Source of the DNA: Plicaturopsis crispa FD-325 SS-3
Lineage: Eukaryota; Basidiomycota; Agaricomycetes; Amylocorticiales; Amylocorticiaceae
Direction: 5' to 3'
DNA: 64,000 nt
NCBI GenBank assembly: GCA_000827205.1
Contig: KN832559.1
Coordinates: 123,167-187,166 of the forward strand
Notes under the pieces: model-generated
Database searches by the model: none
The model's input: the letters and a program-made list of their open reading frames with translations, nothing else
Told to the model about the DNA's origin: nothing
Shown: positions 25,702-37,496 of the stretch, in pieces
How positions within the stretch are numbered: position 1 is the stretch's first letter
How the letters are laid out: each line of letters opens with the position of its first letter
Translations under genes and position numbers: made by a program

Positions 25702-28700
25702 ATGGACGCGAATGTCGTTCAGTTGCAATCCCACCCTGTACCTCAAATCCAGCGGAAATCGAGTGAAGGCCTGGACAAAGATGGCTCTGTATGTGCACAT
25801 TGCTCTCCAATGACTACCGCTGACATCAGGCCCAGTTCCTGTCCTTTAAATTGCTCAACAAACGAGCCCGCGTGCGGCTGTCGCCCCAAACATTGGACCT
25901 CGATGCATTCCCAGGGAAAGCCCACCTGTTCTGTGTTGCCAATTCCAAAGGATGGTTTGCATCAGCAGCGCGGAATAATGGAGTTTTCTGTAATAATCAT
26001 TTTGCTTTGTCTAAGATATACGCTAACTGACAGACTAATCTCATAGCTCTTATATTCTCACCACTTGCTGACCTCCGTGCCGCATATAACACAACTTCGC
26101 CCCCAAATGACGAGATCCCTTTCACGCCGCAGCGCACACTCTCCATCTCCTCGGCCATCCCCAACATCCTTGCGCTCGCGTCGTCTGATACGCGCCTTTT
26201 AGTTGGCCTTCTTCAAGGCCAGGTTGCTGTGTTCGACACTGCGCAGCTGTTCACTCCCGGACATGGCGAAATTCAGCCACTCCACAGCTTCCAAGGGTCC
26301 GCGCCTCCACGACAAATTGTACCCAATCCAGGAGATATGCCGGACCTTGTCGCGGTCCTGCGCGAGCAGGATGCAAGCGTCGAAGTGCTTGATGTACGGA
26401 AAAATGAACTGATCGCCGGATGGAGAAGTGGAAACACACTTGATACGACTGCTTCAACTTGTGTGTTTATTTAGCGCATTTTTCATACCTTCGTGCTGAC
26501 GCACTCTCTAGTGTCATGGTCTCCGAAGGGAAAACAGCTTGCCATAGGGCTCCACAGTGGCTCTATCCTCACATTCAGTCCCACGGGCCCCCTGAACCAG
26601 ACTAAAGCACACATCCCTGCACCGCCTAGCGCGCCCAATCAAAGTGTCGCCTCTGCCACATGGCTCGCAAGCCCTGCAACATTTCATGCCATTTACACGC
26701 CGCCACATGCAGGCACAGTCGACGTCGAGCTCAAGAACTATATTGTAAACCTCGACTCGAAGGCCGGAGAAGCGCAGGATGTGCGAGTAGCAGCACCATG
26801 CTTGCCGTTCCCAGGCATCCGCCCACTGGGATCATTCGAGCTTGTTCTCCGCGGCTGGGGAGCGGCGCGATACCTCCTGCTGGTCGGTGACAGCGCGTCA
26901 TCCGACATTGGCGTTGTCGCGAACCTCAATGATGTATGGCAGCATATCTCGATGGAGGAGACGGGCACGCCGAGTCTTCCACTAGACAAAGATATGAACG
27001 ATACCGTGCTCGTTGGACTCGAACTTGATCTGACGAACACTGCATCTTACCGCAATACATCTGGTGCCTCAGGGGAGGAGACGGAGCTTCCGCCTCCTCC
27101 AGTCATGTACGCATATGCGAGCGACGGGACTGTGCTCGCCTGGTACGTGGTGAACGCGGAGGGATCGCCTTATCCAGGCATGGTATCGGTGTCCGGCTTG
27201 GGCCCCAACAGGCCGCAACTCGCGACTGGTATGGCTGGCGCCTTCGCTGGCTCGGCACCTGGCAGTGCAATGTCCATCACCCCCATCGGGACCCCGAGTA
27301 GTGCCTTCGGGCAGCTACCACCCACATCTGCCCCCGCCCCTACTTTTGGGCAGTCAGCATTCGGCACTCAGCAGCAGCAGTCCTCAGCATTTGGACAGTC
27401 GTCATTTGGGCAACAGAAGCCAGCATCCACGTCAGCTTTTGGGACGTCATCTGCGCCTGCATTTGGGCAGTCTTCTTTCGGAAAGCCAACGACCTCAGCA
27501 TTTGGACAACCTGCCTTCGGACAGCCGGCCTTCGGTGGGCAGTCTGCGTTTGGGGGGCAACACTCGGCTTTCGGTAGCGGGACCTCTGCGCTCGGAAGTC
27601 AGCCGCAGCAATCTTCGGGATCAGCGTTTGGTCAAACTACACCCTCGAAGCCAACCTCAGCGTTCGGGTCAGCAACTCCAGCGCCCGCCAGCGGGTTTGG
27701 TGCATTCGCTTCTGCTGGGCCTACCAAATTTGGTGCCAGTGGTACCGGCACTGGGTTTGGATTCGGAGGTGCTTCGCAACCAGCTCCTTCTCAGGCTCCC
27801 GTAGAAGAAGACTCCATGAATTCAGAGTCGACTTCATCTTTTGGTGGACTTTCCTTGGGAGGAGCCGACTCTTCGAAACCGGCGAAGACAAGTCCGTTTG
27901 GATCTGGCGCTAATATGTTTGGTCAGCCAGCCCAATCACCCTCTCCACCAGACACGTCTGCTACTCAGTCCAGTGGAGGAAATGTGATCAAGCCGGCTGC
28001 TGGTTTTGGAGCTTTCTCAAACCTTGGATCCTCCTTTGGATCCGCTCCTATCACGCAGCCATCGTCGACAGAAACCCCGAAGCCTGCTTCATCGGCATTT
28101 GGAAAAACAGGGTTCTCCACAAACCAACCTGCATTCGGGCAGTCATCATTCGGGCAGTCATCATTCGGGCAGTCATCATTTGGGCGGTCTTCTTTCGGTC
28201 AATCGCCGAGTTTTAGTGCAGCGCCGCCTGCTGCCAAATCGCCACCACCAGCGACCCCGAGCGGTAGTGGCGGCTTTGGTGCCTTTGCACAGGGTGGTCT
28301 CGCTTCGTTTGGGTCTGGAGCAGCGGCTACCGGGAAGTCGCCATTTAGCGGAGGAACTGCATTCGGCGGGGTGCAGAAGGAGGCAACCGTAGAGCCTCCA
28401 CAAGGCGTCTTCGGCGGAGGATCGTTCTCTACTACAGAGCCGCCGAAGGCGGTATTTGGCGATGTCCCAACGACTCCTCCGAATAACACTCTTGCCACCC
28501 CGGAGACGTCGTCGTCTTCTCCCTTTGCCGCGGGCGGAAGCTCCTTCCTAGCTGCTATGAGCAAGTCACCGAGTCCGACCCCTGCCCCAAAATCGGCTTT
28601 CCCGTCTACGGGTGCGAGGGCAAATGCAGTACGAGGAGGTAGCCCAGACTCTGCAGGCAGTCATTCTCCCGGTCCAGCATCTCCAGCTGCGAGCCCCCCT

Positions 28701-31700
28701 GCGTCACCTGTGGGCACGCCAGCTATCAAACCTCCACTTGTCTCGCCGTCACCGTTTCAAAGCAGTGCACCATCATCCGGGTCTGGCGCTTTCGGCCAAC
28801 TCAAGACATCTACCTCTGGATTCATGAAACCCGCGGAAGGCTTTGGTGCATTCGGCGGCGCCGTCAATAAGTCCTCGCCATTTTACAACCCTCCTAAATC
28901 GGAGGTCAAGCCCGTTTCTGTGTTCGCAACTGCGACGACACCTCCCAAAGAAACATCAGCTGCATCACCTGTATTCGGTGCAACGTCTAAGATCGGTGCG
29001 TCAAACTCGCCGTTCGGGTCTCCTTCACCCCCGTCTGTATCATCTTCGACGTCAAAATCTCCAGCACCAGTCTCAGGTGCTTTCAGTGCTTTCAGCGGAG
29101 CCCCTGCTGGGTTTGGGTCGTTTGGGGGCTCGGGAAAGTCGACCTCTTTCAGTGATCTTTTGAAACAAGGTGGGGAGGAGGCCAAGGACCCCGCGAAGCC
29201 GAAAACGAACGCACTCGCAGGGTCCCTCCCTTCTCCGCCCAAAGATCGCGCCGGAGAGTCTTCGCCTTCAACTTCACAAGCAAAAACACCTGTTTCCGTC
29301 TTTTCGGTGACTGTCCCCGAGGAGACCCCGAAGAAGGCCGAAACACCTGGCTATCCATTCCCCGAAACGAAAGCAGATAATGGAAAGGGCAAGGAGAAGG
29401 AGAGTCTGCATGATGAGGCCGACAAACCGTCGGGAGACAAGGACTCTTCCGTCTCCGCCCATGCGTCGATATCCTCTATATCCTCTGCAGGCTCGTCGTT
29501 TGTCCAAGTTTCGCCAACTTCCGGAGGAAGGACCAATAAAGCAGATGCTGATCAAGAGGACCACGACAGCGTATCCGGCAGCGACGACGCGGATGGCGAG
29601 GAGGAGGATGTGAATGGTTTCCTCACCGATAGCTCTGATTTATCTTCCACGTCGCACTCCCAAGATACAGGTGATAACGAGCGTGGTCCGGAGGATAACG
29701 ATGGCTCCGATGGCTCCGACGACGATCTAGTTTCCGTGTCTGCTCCATCTAGTGACCCCATCCGAATCCCTCTCCCTAGCAAGTCCTCTCCTAATGTATC
29801 ACGTTCTCCATCTGCTACGCCCAGGGCAGAATCAGAACTCCCGCTCAAATCGCCCTCTCCCCCATCACAAACTGAATCTGATACGACTGTTAGGGCACCC
29901 TCGACACCCCCTCGGGCACACGGCTCGACGCCCCCTGGCTCGCCCAATGGCGACGGGCCCAGTCCGCTGCCACCTGGGAAGCCTTTCTCTTCCTCTTCTA
30001 CCCCCTCGCCTGCCCCTGCGGCCACTCCTCCTGCCTTTACTTTGGGTCTTGGACGGCCCAGCACACGCCCAGCACGAAGTTCCCCCCTCGCTAGCACGGC
30101 ACCTCTCTTCAATGCCGAGGCGGAGGCAGAGAAAGACGCCAAAGCCCAAGCAAAATCTGCGCTTGCAGGCGTGAAGCCGCATCCTGCGTCGCCTAAGCCA
30201 AAATTCGGTCTCTGGTCGGGCCCAGCTCCCCCTGTCAAAACGGAGCCACTTGCAGACGAGCCCGCTTCAACGAGCCCTCGGTCTAAGACGCCACCCCTGC
30301 TCTCATCTTCATCTGCAACCCCTGGCTTCAGTCTGTTTGGCAATAAGGGCAAAAAACCTGCCGAAACTTTAACCTCACAGCCAAGTATATTTGGGGGCGC
30401 ACCAGCGGCGTCTGCACTCGCTAAACCACAGGCTCCCACGCCAGCTGCAAAGTCACCCTCGGCGGATGCATTCAGAGGGACGTCCACACCGAGTGGTTCT
30501 GTATTCACGAGACCTTCGCCGCTTGGGACACCTGCGTCTGTGCCCTCGACGGTATCTATACCTGCTGGACCTCAGACGTCTGGCCCATCGACTGTTCCGG
30601 TTCCAGCACCGCAGATAAAAGAGCCACCTCCTGAAGAAGGCATGCAATTAGAATGCATGTTCCTACTCTCAACGCTAGGACGTGAACTCGAGCAAGTAAG
30701 ACAATCGTACCTGCTGCTGCCGCATTGGTGCTCAACTCACCTTCCTGCAGATCAGCCGACTCAAAAACGATATTGCGCAAAAGCTGACTTTGCTAGGGAC
30801 GCGCCGCATCCCTGACCTCGACGGCACGTCGCTCGGCGATTTGCGCTTGCTCGGAGAGGGCTCGTGGTCTCTAGCTGACGCACCGCAATGGGGTGTACGT
30901 CTGCGGCAGGTCGTGGCGGACATTGCTGCCCTTCAGGCGCAGCGTAAAGCGCAGATGGAGACGGTCCGCGAAGTGGAGGGATTGATGCTCAAAGGTTTGT
31001 CTGTAAAGTCGTCCTTTGTATTGCCCGCTCATCCACGTACCCGTAGCCGGTACACGCAAGGAGGAGATTGCGCGGTTCGGCAAGGCGCAGACAGACGCAG
31101 AGTTCACGCGCATGCTTAAAGTACGGACATTGGGCCCGGAACACTTGGAGACGCAGAGTCAATTGCGGAGGGATATTAGGGTAAGTTGGATCTTCTGTAT
31201 CCCTCTGCACGCTCCTTGTTTGGATTCACATCTGTCTACAGGCAATGCGCGACCGTGTACAGAAGCTTGAGGATCACCTGCACGCATCTAAGAAGAAACT
31301 CGCAGAGGTGAAGACTGGGAAACCGGGGATTCGGTACGTTTCGTCATTGATTAGTAGTCTACTAACCTCGTCGCGGACATCAATCATCTGTCAACGACAA
31401 CTGCTAACCTACGCGTATGCCTTTCCAGACCGCCCACACTCTCCACGGTACAGCGCACGTATCGGAATATCGATCTTGCGATCACGCACCAAGCGTCGAG
31501 CGTAGCCTCGCTGAGCGCGCGCGTCGATGCGGCCTCTCCTCCTTCGCCCCCGCGCGGTTACACTGCTTCAAGGCGGGGTAGCAAACACGGTGACCGCGGC
31601 GATAAACATCACAATCCGCAAGCGACGCCGGCGCGCACGGCCTCACCCTCTGTCGCGCAGCGCACGGCTGCGGCACTGAACGCAGAGCGGTCCGCGGCGC

Positions 31701-32239
31701 GGTTGAAGCGAGCGCTGCTCCGCGCGAGAGACGCACCGCTGTTGAACACCAGTGCCAGCGCTTCCGGCAACTCAAGAGGGCAGGTTGCTGTGTGCGCACC
31801 GGGCACACTGAGTACGCCGCAGAGGCTAGGGAAGACACGGGAAGGGACGAGTGGGACGCCAGGCACACCGGGTGCATCCAATCCGCGATCACCGCTCGAC
31901 TTCGCGACGCCGCCGTCTCTGCAGTTTACGCCGCCACCGCCAATGACGTTCACCCCACCTCCGCCGATGTCGTTCCCCGCGTTCGACCCGTCGTCTGTAT
32001 CTCCTACGCCTGCCGGCGGCGGGAGCAGACATCGGGGCGCGGCGGGGAAGCATCACAGCCCGCCTGTGCAGCTGCGCAAGAGTGGGGTCACCGTGAGCGA
32101 CAGTCCTGGAATGGGCGTGAGCGGTCGACCGAGCGCTAGCCCCACAGGGGGCTTCGAGTGGGGCCCGCTGCCTGCGTTCGCGCCGATGAAGACGCTTAGC
32201 AGCGACGTGCGGCTGAAAGCGCCGGTGAAGAAAGAGTAG
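25702..32239 (+). CDS. NUP159: FG-repeat nucleoporin NUP159/NUP214
   Basis: A cytoplasmic-face nuclear pore subunit that anchors the mRNA-export helicase Dbp5 through its N-terminal beta-propeller. Early exons read LDAFPGKAHLFCVANSKGWF, IPNILALASSDTRLLVGL, GQVAVFDTAQLF and VAVLREQDASVEVLDVR; a very large exon then starts near 26512 (SWSPKGKQLAIGLHSGSILTF). FG motifs (FGQSSFGQ, SAFG, GGFGAF) fill about 27,300-29,160. An acidic serine-rich region and a proline-rich stretch (29,380-30,650) follow. Past 30,660 come coiled-coil exons (LGRELEQISRLKNDI, RAMRDRVQKLEDHLHASKKKL), expected to bind the Nup82/Nup88 complex. The last exon ends LKAPVKKE at 32,239. At about 1,900 residues it fits the family. 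Four near-identical 15-bp FGQSS units lie at about 28,134-28,193. Confidence 0.85.
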
Positions 32240-32753
32240 GGAGTAACTAGACGGCGGTGTATTGTACCCAGGATCTTGTTATGCAGCACATGGTTTGCTA
32301 TGATCGTCTTTATCTCAGTCTCAGTCTTCATCTTATTGAACCGCTGGGCGTGCCCTGTAGGTGTCCAACACGACGTTGTTCTGCATGGCAAATCCACGAC
32401 TTGTATATAAACGGCGAGGGCGCGATTCAGGCCGGGTCATGCATGTACGGGGTGACCATGCCCGCGACTTGCGCGCGACCATCGATGCAGGGCTGTGATG
32501 CACATATGGATGCAGCACCAGCGATTTGTCGACCAGACCTTGACTCCTTACAGATCACCACATCGACTCTCGATAGCTTTCGCGGAGACTGCACACTGTA
32601 GTAAGCGCAGCTAATCTAGACGAAGCGGGTCTCATCCTACCATTTTTCAGGTTTTAACGCCCCTGGGAAGACCAGGGTCGACACAGACGCATTGGTCTTT
32701 CACCTTGAAGCGTCCGTCGAGAAAATTCCTCCAACGCTGCGAGCCCGGATAAC
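32240..32753. other. intergenic, no gene recognised
   Basis: About 510 bases between NUP159 and the decayed F-box gene. A few short ORFs exist, none convincing. The segment contains a CATGCATGTACGGGG stretch and mixed composition, with no repeat or RNA motif recognised. Confidence 0.5.
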
Positions 32754-33424
32754 ATGGCATCGAATGATATCGTAGATCCTGCAGCAGTAGAGTTCGACCC
32801 TTGGCAAGAATTCGACGAGGAAATCGAGCGCGTGCTGGACACAGTGCGGACGCTCCGCACGCAGTGCAACGCGTTCGCGCCGATCAACGCCAGCCTTCCG
32901 GCGGAGATCTTTTTCGAGGTGTTCACCTACGCAAAGCGACACTAAGCGACGCTCACCCGCGTCTGGAGCGCCCTCTCGCTCCAGTGCCCCGTGCTGTGGG
33001 CGCGTCTGATCTATCCCTACAACCGCGACCCCGAATGGACCGGAACGTGCCTATACCCTTTGAATTCAACAACGACTGCTGGCTGGGCAGACCCAACAAT
33101 TCTGCTGTGGTTCTCGGACACGCGTGGCGGGCGGCCTGGCTCAGCATATGGACCTTCAACAACACCGATTTGGCGCGCCTTCTGAACGGAATCAAGGGCC
33201 CCGTGCCCTTTCTCAGAGACCTCGGTGGAGAGTGCAAGGACTGTATACCCGCGCCGCTCCTCATGCCCGTTTCCTTCTGCTCCAGCACGCCGCGGCTTCG
33301 GTGCCTCACATTACAGGACTAGGACGCGGGTGATGAGGAGGGAGAAGATGAGGCGGCTGGCGACGACGAGGCGGGGGGTAGCGCGCCAGAAGCCGAGGAC
33401 CAGAATGAGGAGGACCAGAATTAA
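32754..33424 (+). pseudogene. decayed F-box protein gene
   Basis: The 5' part reads MASNDIVDPAAVEF, then IERVLDTVRTLRTQ and an F-box-like start, INASLPAEIFFEVFTYAK, as in basidiomycete F-box proteins. A TAA then interrupts the frame at 32943-32945, although the same frame continues with TLTRVWSALSLQCPVLWARLI, which is the rest of an F-box. Further on the protein-like reading switches frame (LSIWTFNNTDLARLLNGIKG, PRLRCLTLQD), meets a TAG at 33320-33322 and continues as an acidic tail (DAGDEEGEDEAAGDDEAGG) to a TAA at 33424. No GT..AG pair explains these breaks, so it is most simply a host pseudogene with two stops and one frameshift. Assembly error is possible. Confidence 0.6.
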
Positions 33425-34680
33425 GAGGCGGAGGACTAGGTCTGGAAGCCCCCTTGCGTTTATGGGAGACATCTATCAGGCCAGGAGATTTTCACAATAC
33501 TTACCACCGTGAGTGCATCTATCCATCCTCCTGCCTGGCATGGCTCAACAAATACACGTCGCCATGGTTCAAAACCCACAATGCCCAGGTGTTTGCAATG
33601 TGCATGCGTACTTGAAACAGAGTAAGTGCAGTACATGTTGGAGACAATGAAGACTCCCCTTGCGCTCTCAGCGTCCTCCGTCCATTGCCGGCCAAGTCTA
33701 TAGCCAAGTGAGGCGGCGCGCACGCTCACGTATGCACTCGTCTGCTCTCGGTCATCTCGCCTGTTCCCCGCCTGCCCGCCACGCCCGAATGCCATCTCCC
33801 CCTGCATCATCTAGGTTTCCACCCCTCATCTCATCTCCGCCCTCCATCCCTCTCCCTCACGCTTATCTCACTCTCGCTCATCCCAATTCCCCCTCTCTCA
33901 CTTTGGCTTCCCCCCACTGACCGTATGGCCCTTTGTGCCCGGTTTGGAAGGTTTGCCCTGCGGGGCGGTCCTTCGAGTTATCGCGCGCGGCGCCGTCATT
34001 GTGTGTTTATCGTGTTGCGGAGTCGTGGTGGGTGGTGTGGCACGGGCGAGCGTGAGGATATGCGTAGACTCGGGAGGATATGTGTAGACTCGAATATGTG
34101 CAGGACGCGCCTGTGAATTCTAATGGGTGATTTACGCGTTGTACTCTAAGCTAGGTACTGGTCGTACAGTGTTTATATACGTATAGCGGACTCGGACGGG
34201 GGTCCCGGGTATGGCACTGCATATGCTGCTCCTGCACAGGATTGCGCAGACTTGGAACTGACTCGTACAGCCTATTGCCTACAGGATTAATTGAGCAAGC
34301 TGACTCGCACACCACCGTGGATGCCATGACTCATGAGGCCCTTACAGCACTTTCCAGGACATTCCAGCGCAGCATGTTATGATTGAGTATCGTATAACAC
34401 CCGTGACGGCCGGAGTGTAAGGTCCAAGAGTGTATGTGCAATCGGAACAGAGCGAACGAAAATAACACGCAGTAGAACTGCAGCGACTTCGCGTGAGCTC
34501 GTAAGGGGGAGCGTCGTGAATGTGGACAGCATGGTCAGAGAAGAGGATGAGCAGCACATCGATGCGCCGCGGTAATGGCATTCATGCCGCTAGAAAGCAT
34601 CCACAACTCCCGAGAGCGCCAATGCAAAGCTGACGCCCCTCGCCGCACCAGAACTGCACGCAGCGGGGAGCCTGCCTTGC
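33425..34680. other. gene-poor region with polypyrimidine block
   Basis: About 1.25 kb with no supported gene. Between about 33,745 and 33,920 the plus strand is almost only C and T (CATCTCCCCCTGC, CTCCATCCCTCTCCC). Around 34,060-34,090 there is a short direct repeat, GAGGATATGYGTAGACTCG, twice. Confidence 0.5.
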
Positions 34681-34693
34681 ACGCAGCGGGCTA

Positions 34694-34766
34694 CTAACGT
34701 CTCGAGTACGGGCTAACGTCTCGAGTACGGGCTAACGTCTCGAGTACGGGCTAACGTCTCGAGTAC
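34694..34766. repeat. 19-bp tandem repeat, four copies
   Basis: The unit CTAACGTCTCGAGTACGGG occurs head to tail starting at 34694, 34713, 34732 and 34751, the last copy being three bases short. The copies are identical, so the array is young or actively homogenised. Each copy contains the palindrome CTCGAG. Confidence 0.9.
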
Positions 34767-34848
34767 AGAGCAGTACACCATGGCTCAAGAGGAGTGCTAA
34801 TGCGTCGATGCAGCAGAATCGAGCCCGCTGAACCAGATAACGAGTCAA

Positions 34849-37296
34849 AGACCACGTCCGCAGCCGCAGAAGAACTACAGCCACGACACGCGGTCTTGTA
34901 GCCCTGCGTGCCGGTCTTGTAGCCTTGCGTGCAGATGCAGCGGGGAAACTGCTCGCACCAATATGATCAGGACGCCAGCGTTAAGGTCAAAGTAGGGCAA
35001 ATAGCGATAGAGACAGATGATTGGAGTGGCACAAACTGCCGCGTTTTCGAGGGGCAACCCGTCGAGCGTTTCCGAGTCCGTACCCGTCGCGCTGCATCGC
35101 AAAACGTCCCGCTGTGACGTCAGAAGGAGACCGAATATCGCGTTCGCTGCGGCAGGACAAAGCACAGCGCGACGACGCGCGATATTGTAGCTCTCTTGTG
35201 TACACAGCGGGGGATGGCACGAGCAGGGCGAGGGGCGATCGCTGCGTGGGCCAAGTAGAGGAAGGGATGTAGAGAAGAGGAATACGATGCCTACCACGAT
35301 AACAGAGCACGCCCGCTGCAAAAGCTTGGATCAAAGATCACGTTCTCCACCACGGAAGAAATCGCAGCGGGGACGCGCGATGTTGTGCCAGCTTCTTGCA
35401 GCGGGGGAAGTTCGTCAGGGAGATTTGCATGGCTGTGAGACAGAGTGACGTCAACGGTGACCCAAGGTAAACGGCAACGAAAGAAAGCGGACGGCACGAC
35501 AACCCAAAGACGCGAACGGCCCACCGACTGTGCCAGAGCACCCGCCACTGCGGCCGCGAAGGAATCCCAAGACCACGTCCGCGGGCGCAGAAGAACTGTA
35601 GCCACGACACGCGGTCTTGTAGCCTCACGTACACAAGCAGCGGGGAGCCTGCTCACACCAATATGATCAGGACGCCAGCGTTGAGGTCGGAGTAGGGCAA
35701 ATAGCGATAGAGACAGGTAGTTAGAGTGGCGAGATGTTAGCGGTCCTGAGTCCCCACTCGATCGCTGCACCGTGAAACGTCCCGCTGTGACGTCAGAAGG
35801 AGACCGAATTTCGAGGACGTCGCGGCAGCACAAAGAACAGCGCGACGACGCGCGATATTGTGGCTCTCCGTGCATGCAGCGGGGAGGGCACGAGAGGGGT
35901 GAGGGGCGATCACTGTGTGGGCCAAGTAGAGGAAGGGGGTAGAGAGGAGTAGTGCAATGCAGACCACGGAGACAGAGCACACCCGCTATAAAATCCTGGA
36001 CCACCCAAAGATCACGTCCGTGGCCGCAGAAGGTACTGCAGTGCCGACTCGCGATGTTGTAGCGATCATGCGAATGCAGCGGGGGAGCATCGGTAGGGTA
36101 ATATGCACGGCCGCGAGACAGAGTGAGGTGGAGGTCTGCAAGACAAAGGTGCGGTGTACGGCTGCGAGACGGTGCGAGGTGCACGGCTACAAGACAAAGG
36201 TGAAGTGTACGGCGGGAAGGCAAAGGTGAGTGCACATGTCGGCGTAGCGCTGCAAGCGCGCTGTCCAATATGCTGGACCCAAAAATCACGTTCGTCGCCG
36301 CGGAAGAAACCGCAGCGGCGATGGGCGATATTGTGGCCAGGTATTGTGCACATCGGGGAAAGCGTCGCGTACGCAGCGGGGAGGGCGTCGCGTACGCAGT
36401 GGGATAACGACTCTAGCACGTATCAGAATAGCACGGCTAGACAAAAGCTCGACAATGCAAACCACGGTAACGGAGCACGCCTGCTGTAAAAGCCTAGACC
36501 AAAGATCACGTTCATCGCCACGGAAGGTACCGCAGCGGCGACGCGCGATGTTGTGTCGGTCTCTGGCAGCGGGGGAGCATCGTGATTGCGATACGCACGG
36601 CTGCGAGCCAAAGCGAGGTGAACGTAAATCGAAGGAAGTCAGCTGCACGACAACGCAAGGGCACGAATGGCCCACCGAACGTGCCACAGCACCCGCCACT
36701 GTGGTCGCGAAGGAAACCCAAGACCACGTTCGCGGGTGCAGAAGAAGTGCAGCCACGACACTTGGACTTGTGGTTTCGCGCACACAAGTAGCAGGGAACC
36801 TGTTCACGACGATGTTAGTAGGATGTTGTTGCAGGTTGAAAGGAGACAGATGGCTGGAGTGGCAAGAAGGCAGCGCCCCTGAGTGGCAACCAGTCGCGCC
36901 GCATCGCAAAACGTCCCGCTGTGACCGCAAAGGAAAGACAGCAATATCGGGGTCGTGGCGGCAGCACAAAGCACAGCGTGACGACGAGCGATATTGTGGC
37001 TCTCTTTGTGCACGCAGCGGGGATGGAACGAGCGGCGATCAGAGCGCGGTGAACCAGGTAGAGGAAAGGATGCAAAGAAGAGGAATGGAATGCAAACCAC
37101 AGTTGAAGGGCACGCCCGTCGCGAGGGCGTCAATGAAAGATCACGTCCGCCACTGCAGGAGAGCCACAGTGGCAACGCGCGATGTTGAGCCGGCGTCTGG
37201 CAGCGGGAGAGCCATTAAGTGAGACTGAAGTGCACGCGATGTCGTGGCTCTCCGTGCATGCAGCGGGAGGGCACGATTGAGCAGAGGGCAGTGACT
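34849..37296. repeat. degenerate GC-rich satellite-like repeat region
   Basis: A long region of mutually similar blocks. Larger blocks beginning near 34,849, 35,568 and 36,718 share AAGACCACGTYCG, CAGAAGAAC and CACGACAC. Inside and between them a motif of about 50 bases recurs about a dozen times: GCGACGCGCGATATTGT or a variant, 15-25 variable bases, then GCAGCGGGG (for example near 35,165, 35,365, 35,838, 36,040, 36,530, 36,975 and 37,165). Copies are roughly 70-85% alike by eye. Minus-strand frames are long and open in places (35,291-36,289; 36,286-36,969), but they repeat the same peptides and show no known domain. They are taken here as by-products of GC-rich repeats. Confidence 0.7.
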
Positions 37297-37496
37297 GCGC
37301 GAACCAAGAGGAAGAAGGCAGGAAAGAGGTGTGCAAAGACGCGGCACGCAGAGCATGGACATGGACATGAGATGAGGACGATCGAGGACAAAGGGCCGTG
37401 TGGCGCGGACATTGCCCTCATCGCGCGCCACAGCACGTGACCACTATCCGATATACCCGCCTCGCTCAGCGCCTTCGGACTTTGCTAACCTGCACG

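Noticed and set aside
29552-30508. 318-residue minus-strand open frame
   Set aside because: It is the antisense of the low-complexity part of NUP159, where codon bias of Ser/Pro/Gly leaves the other strand open.
34342-34581. 79-residue minus-strand ORF
   Set aside because: No motif, no splice context, isolated in a repeat-rich gene-poor stretch.
35291-36289. 332-residue minus-strand open frame in the repeat region
   Set aside because: It repeats the same peptides as neighbouring frames, has no domain or splice support, and lies wholly in GC-rich repeat blocks. It is explained by the repeats.
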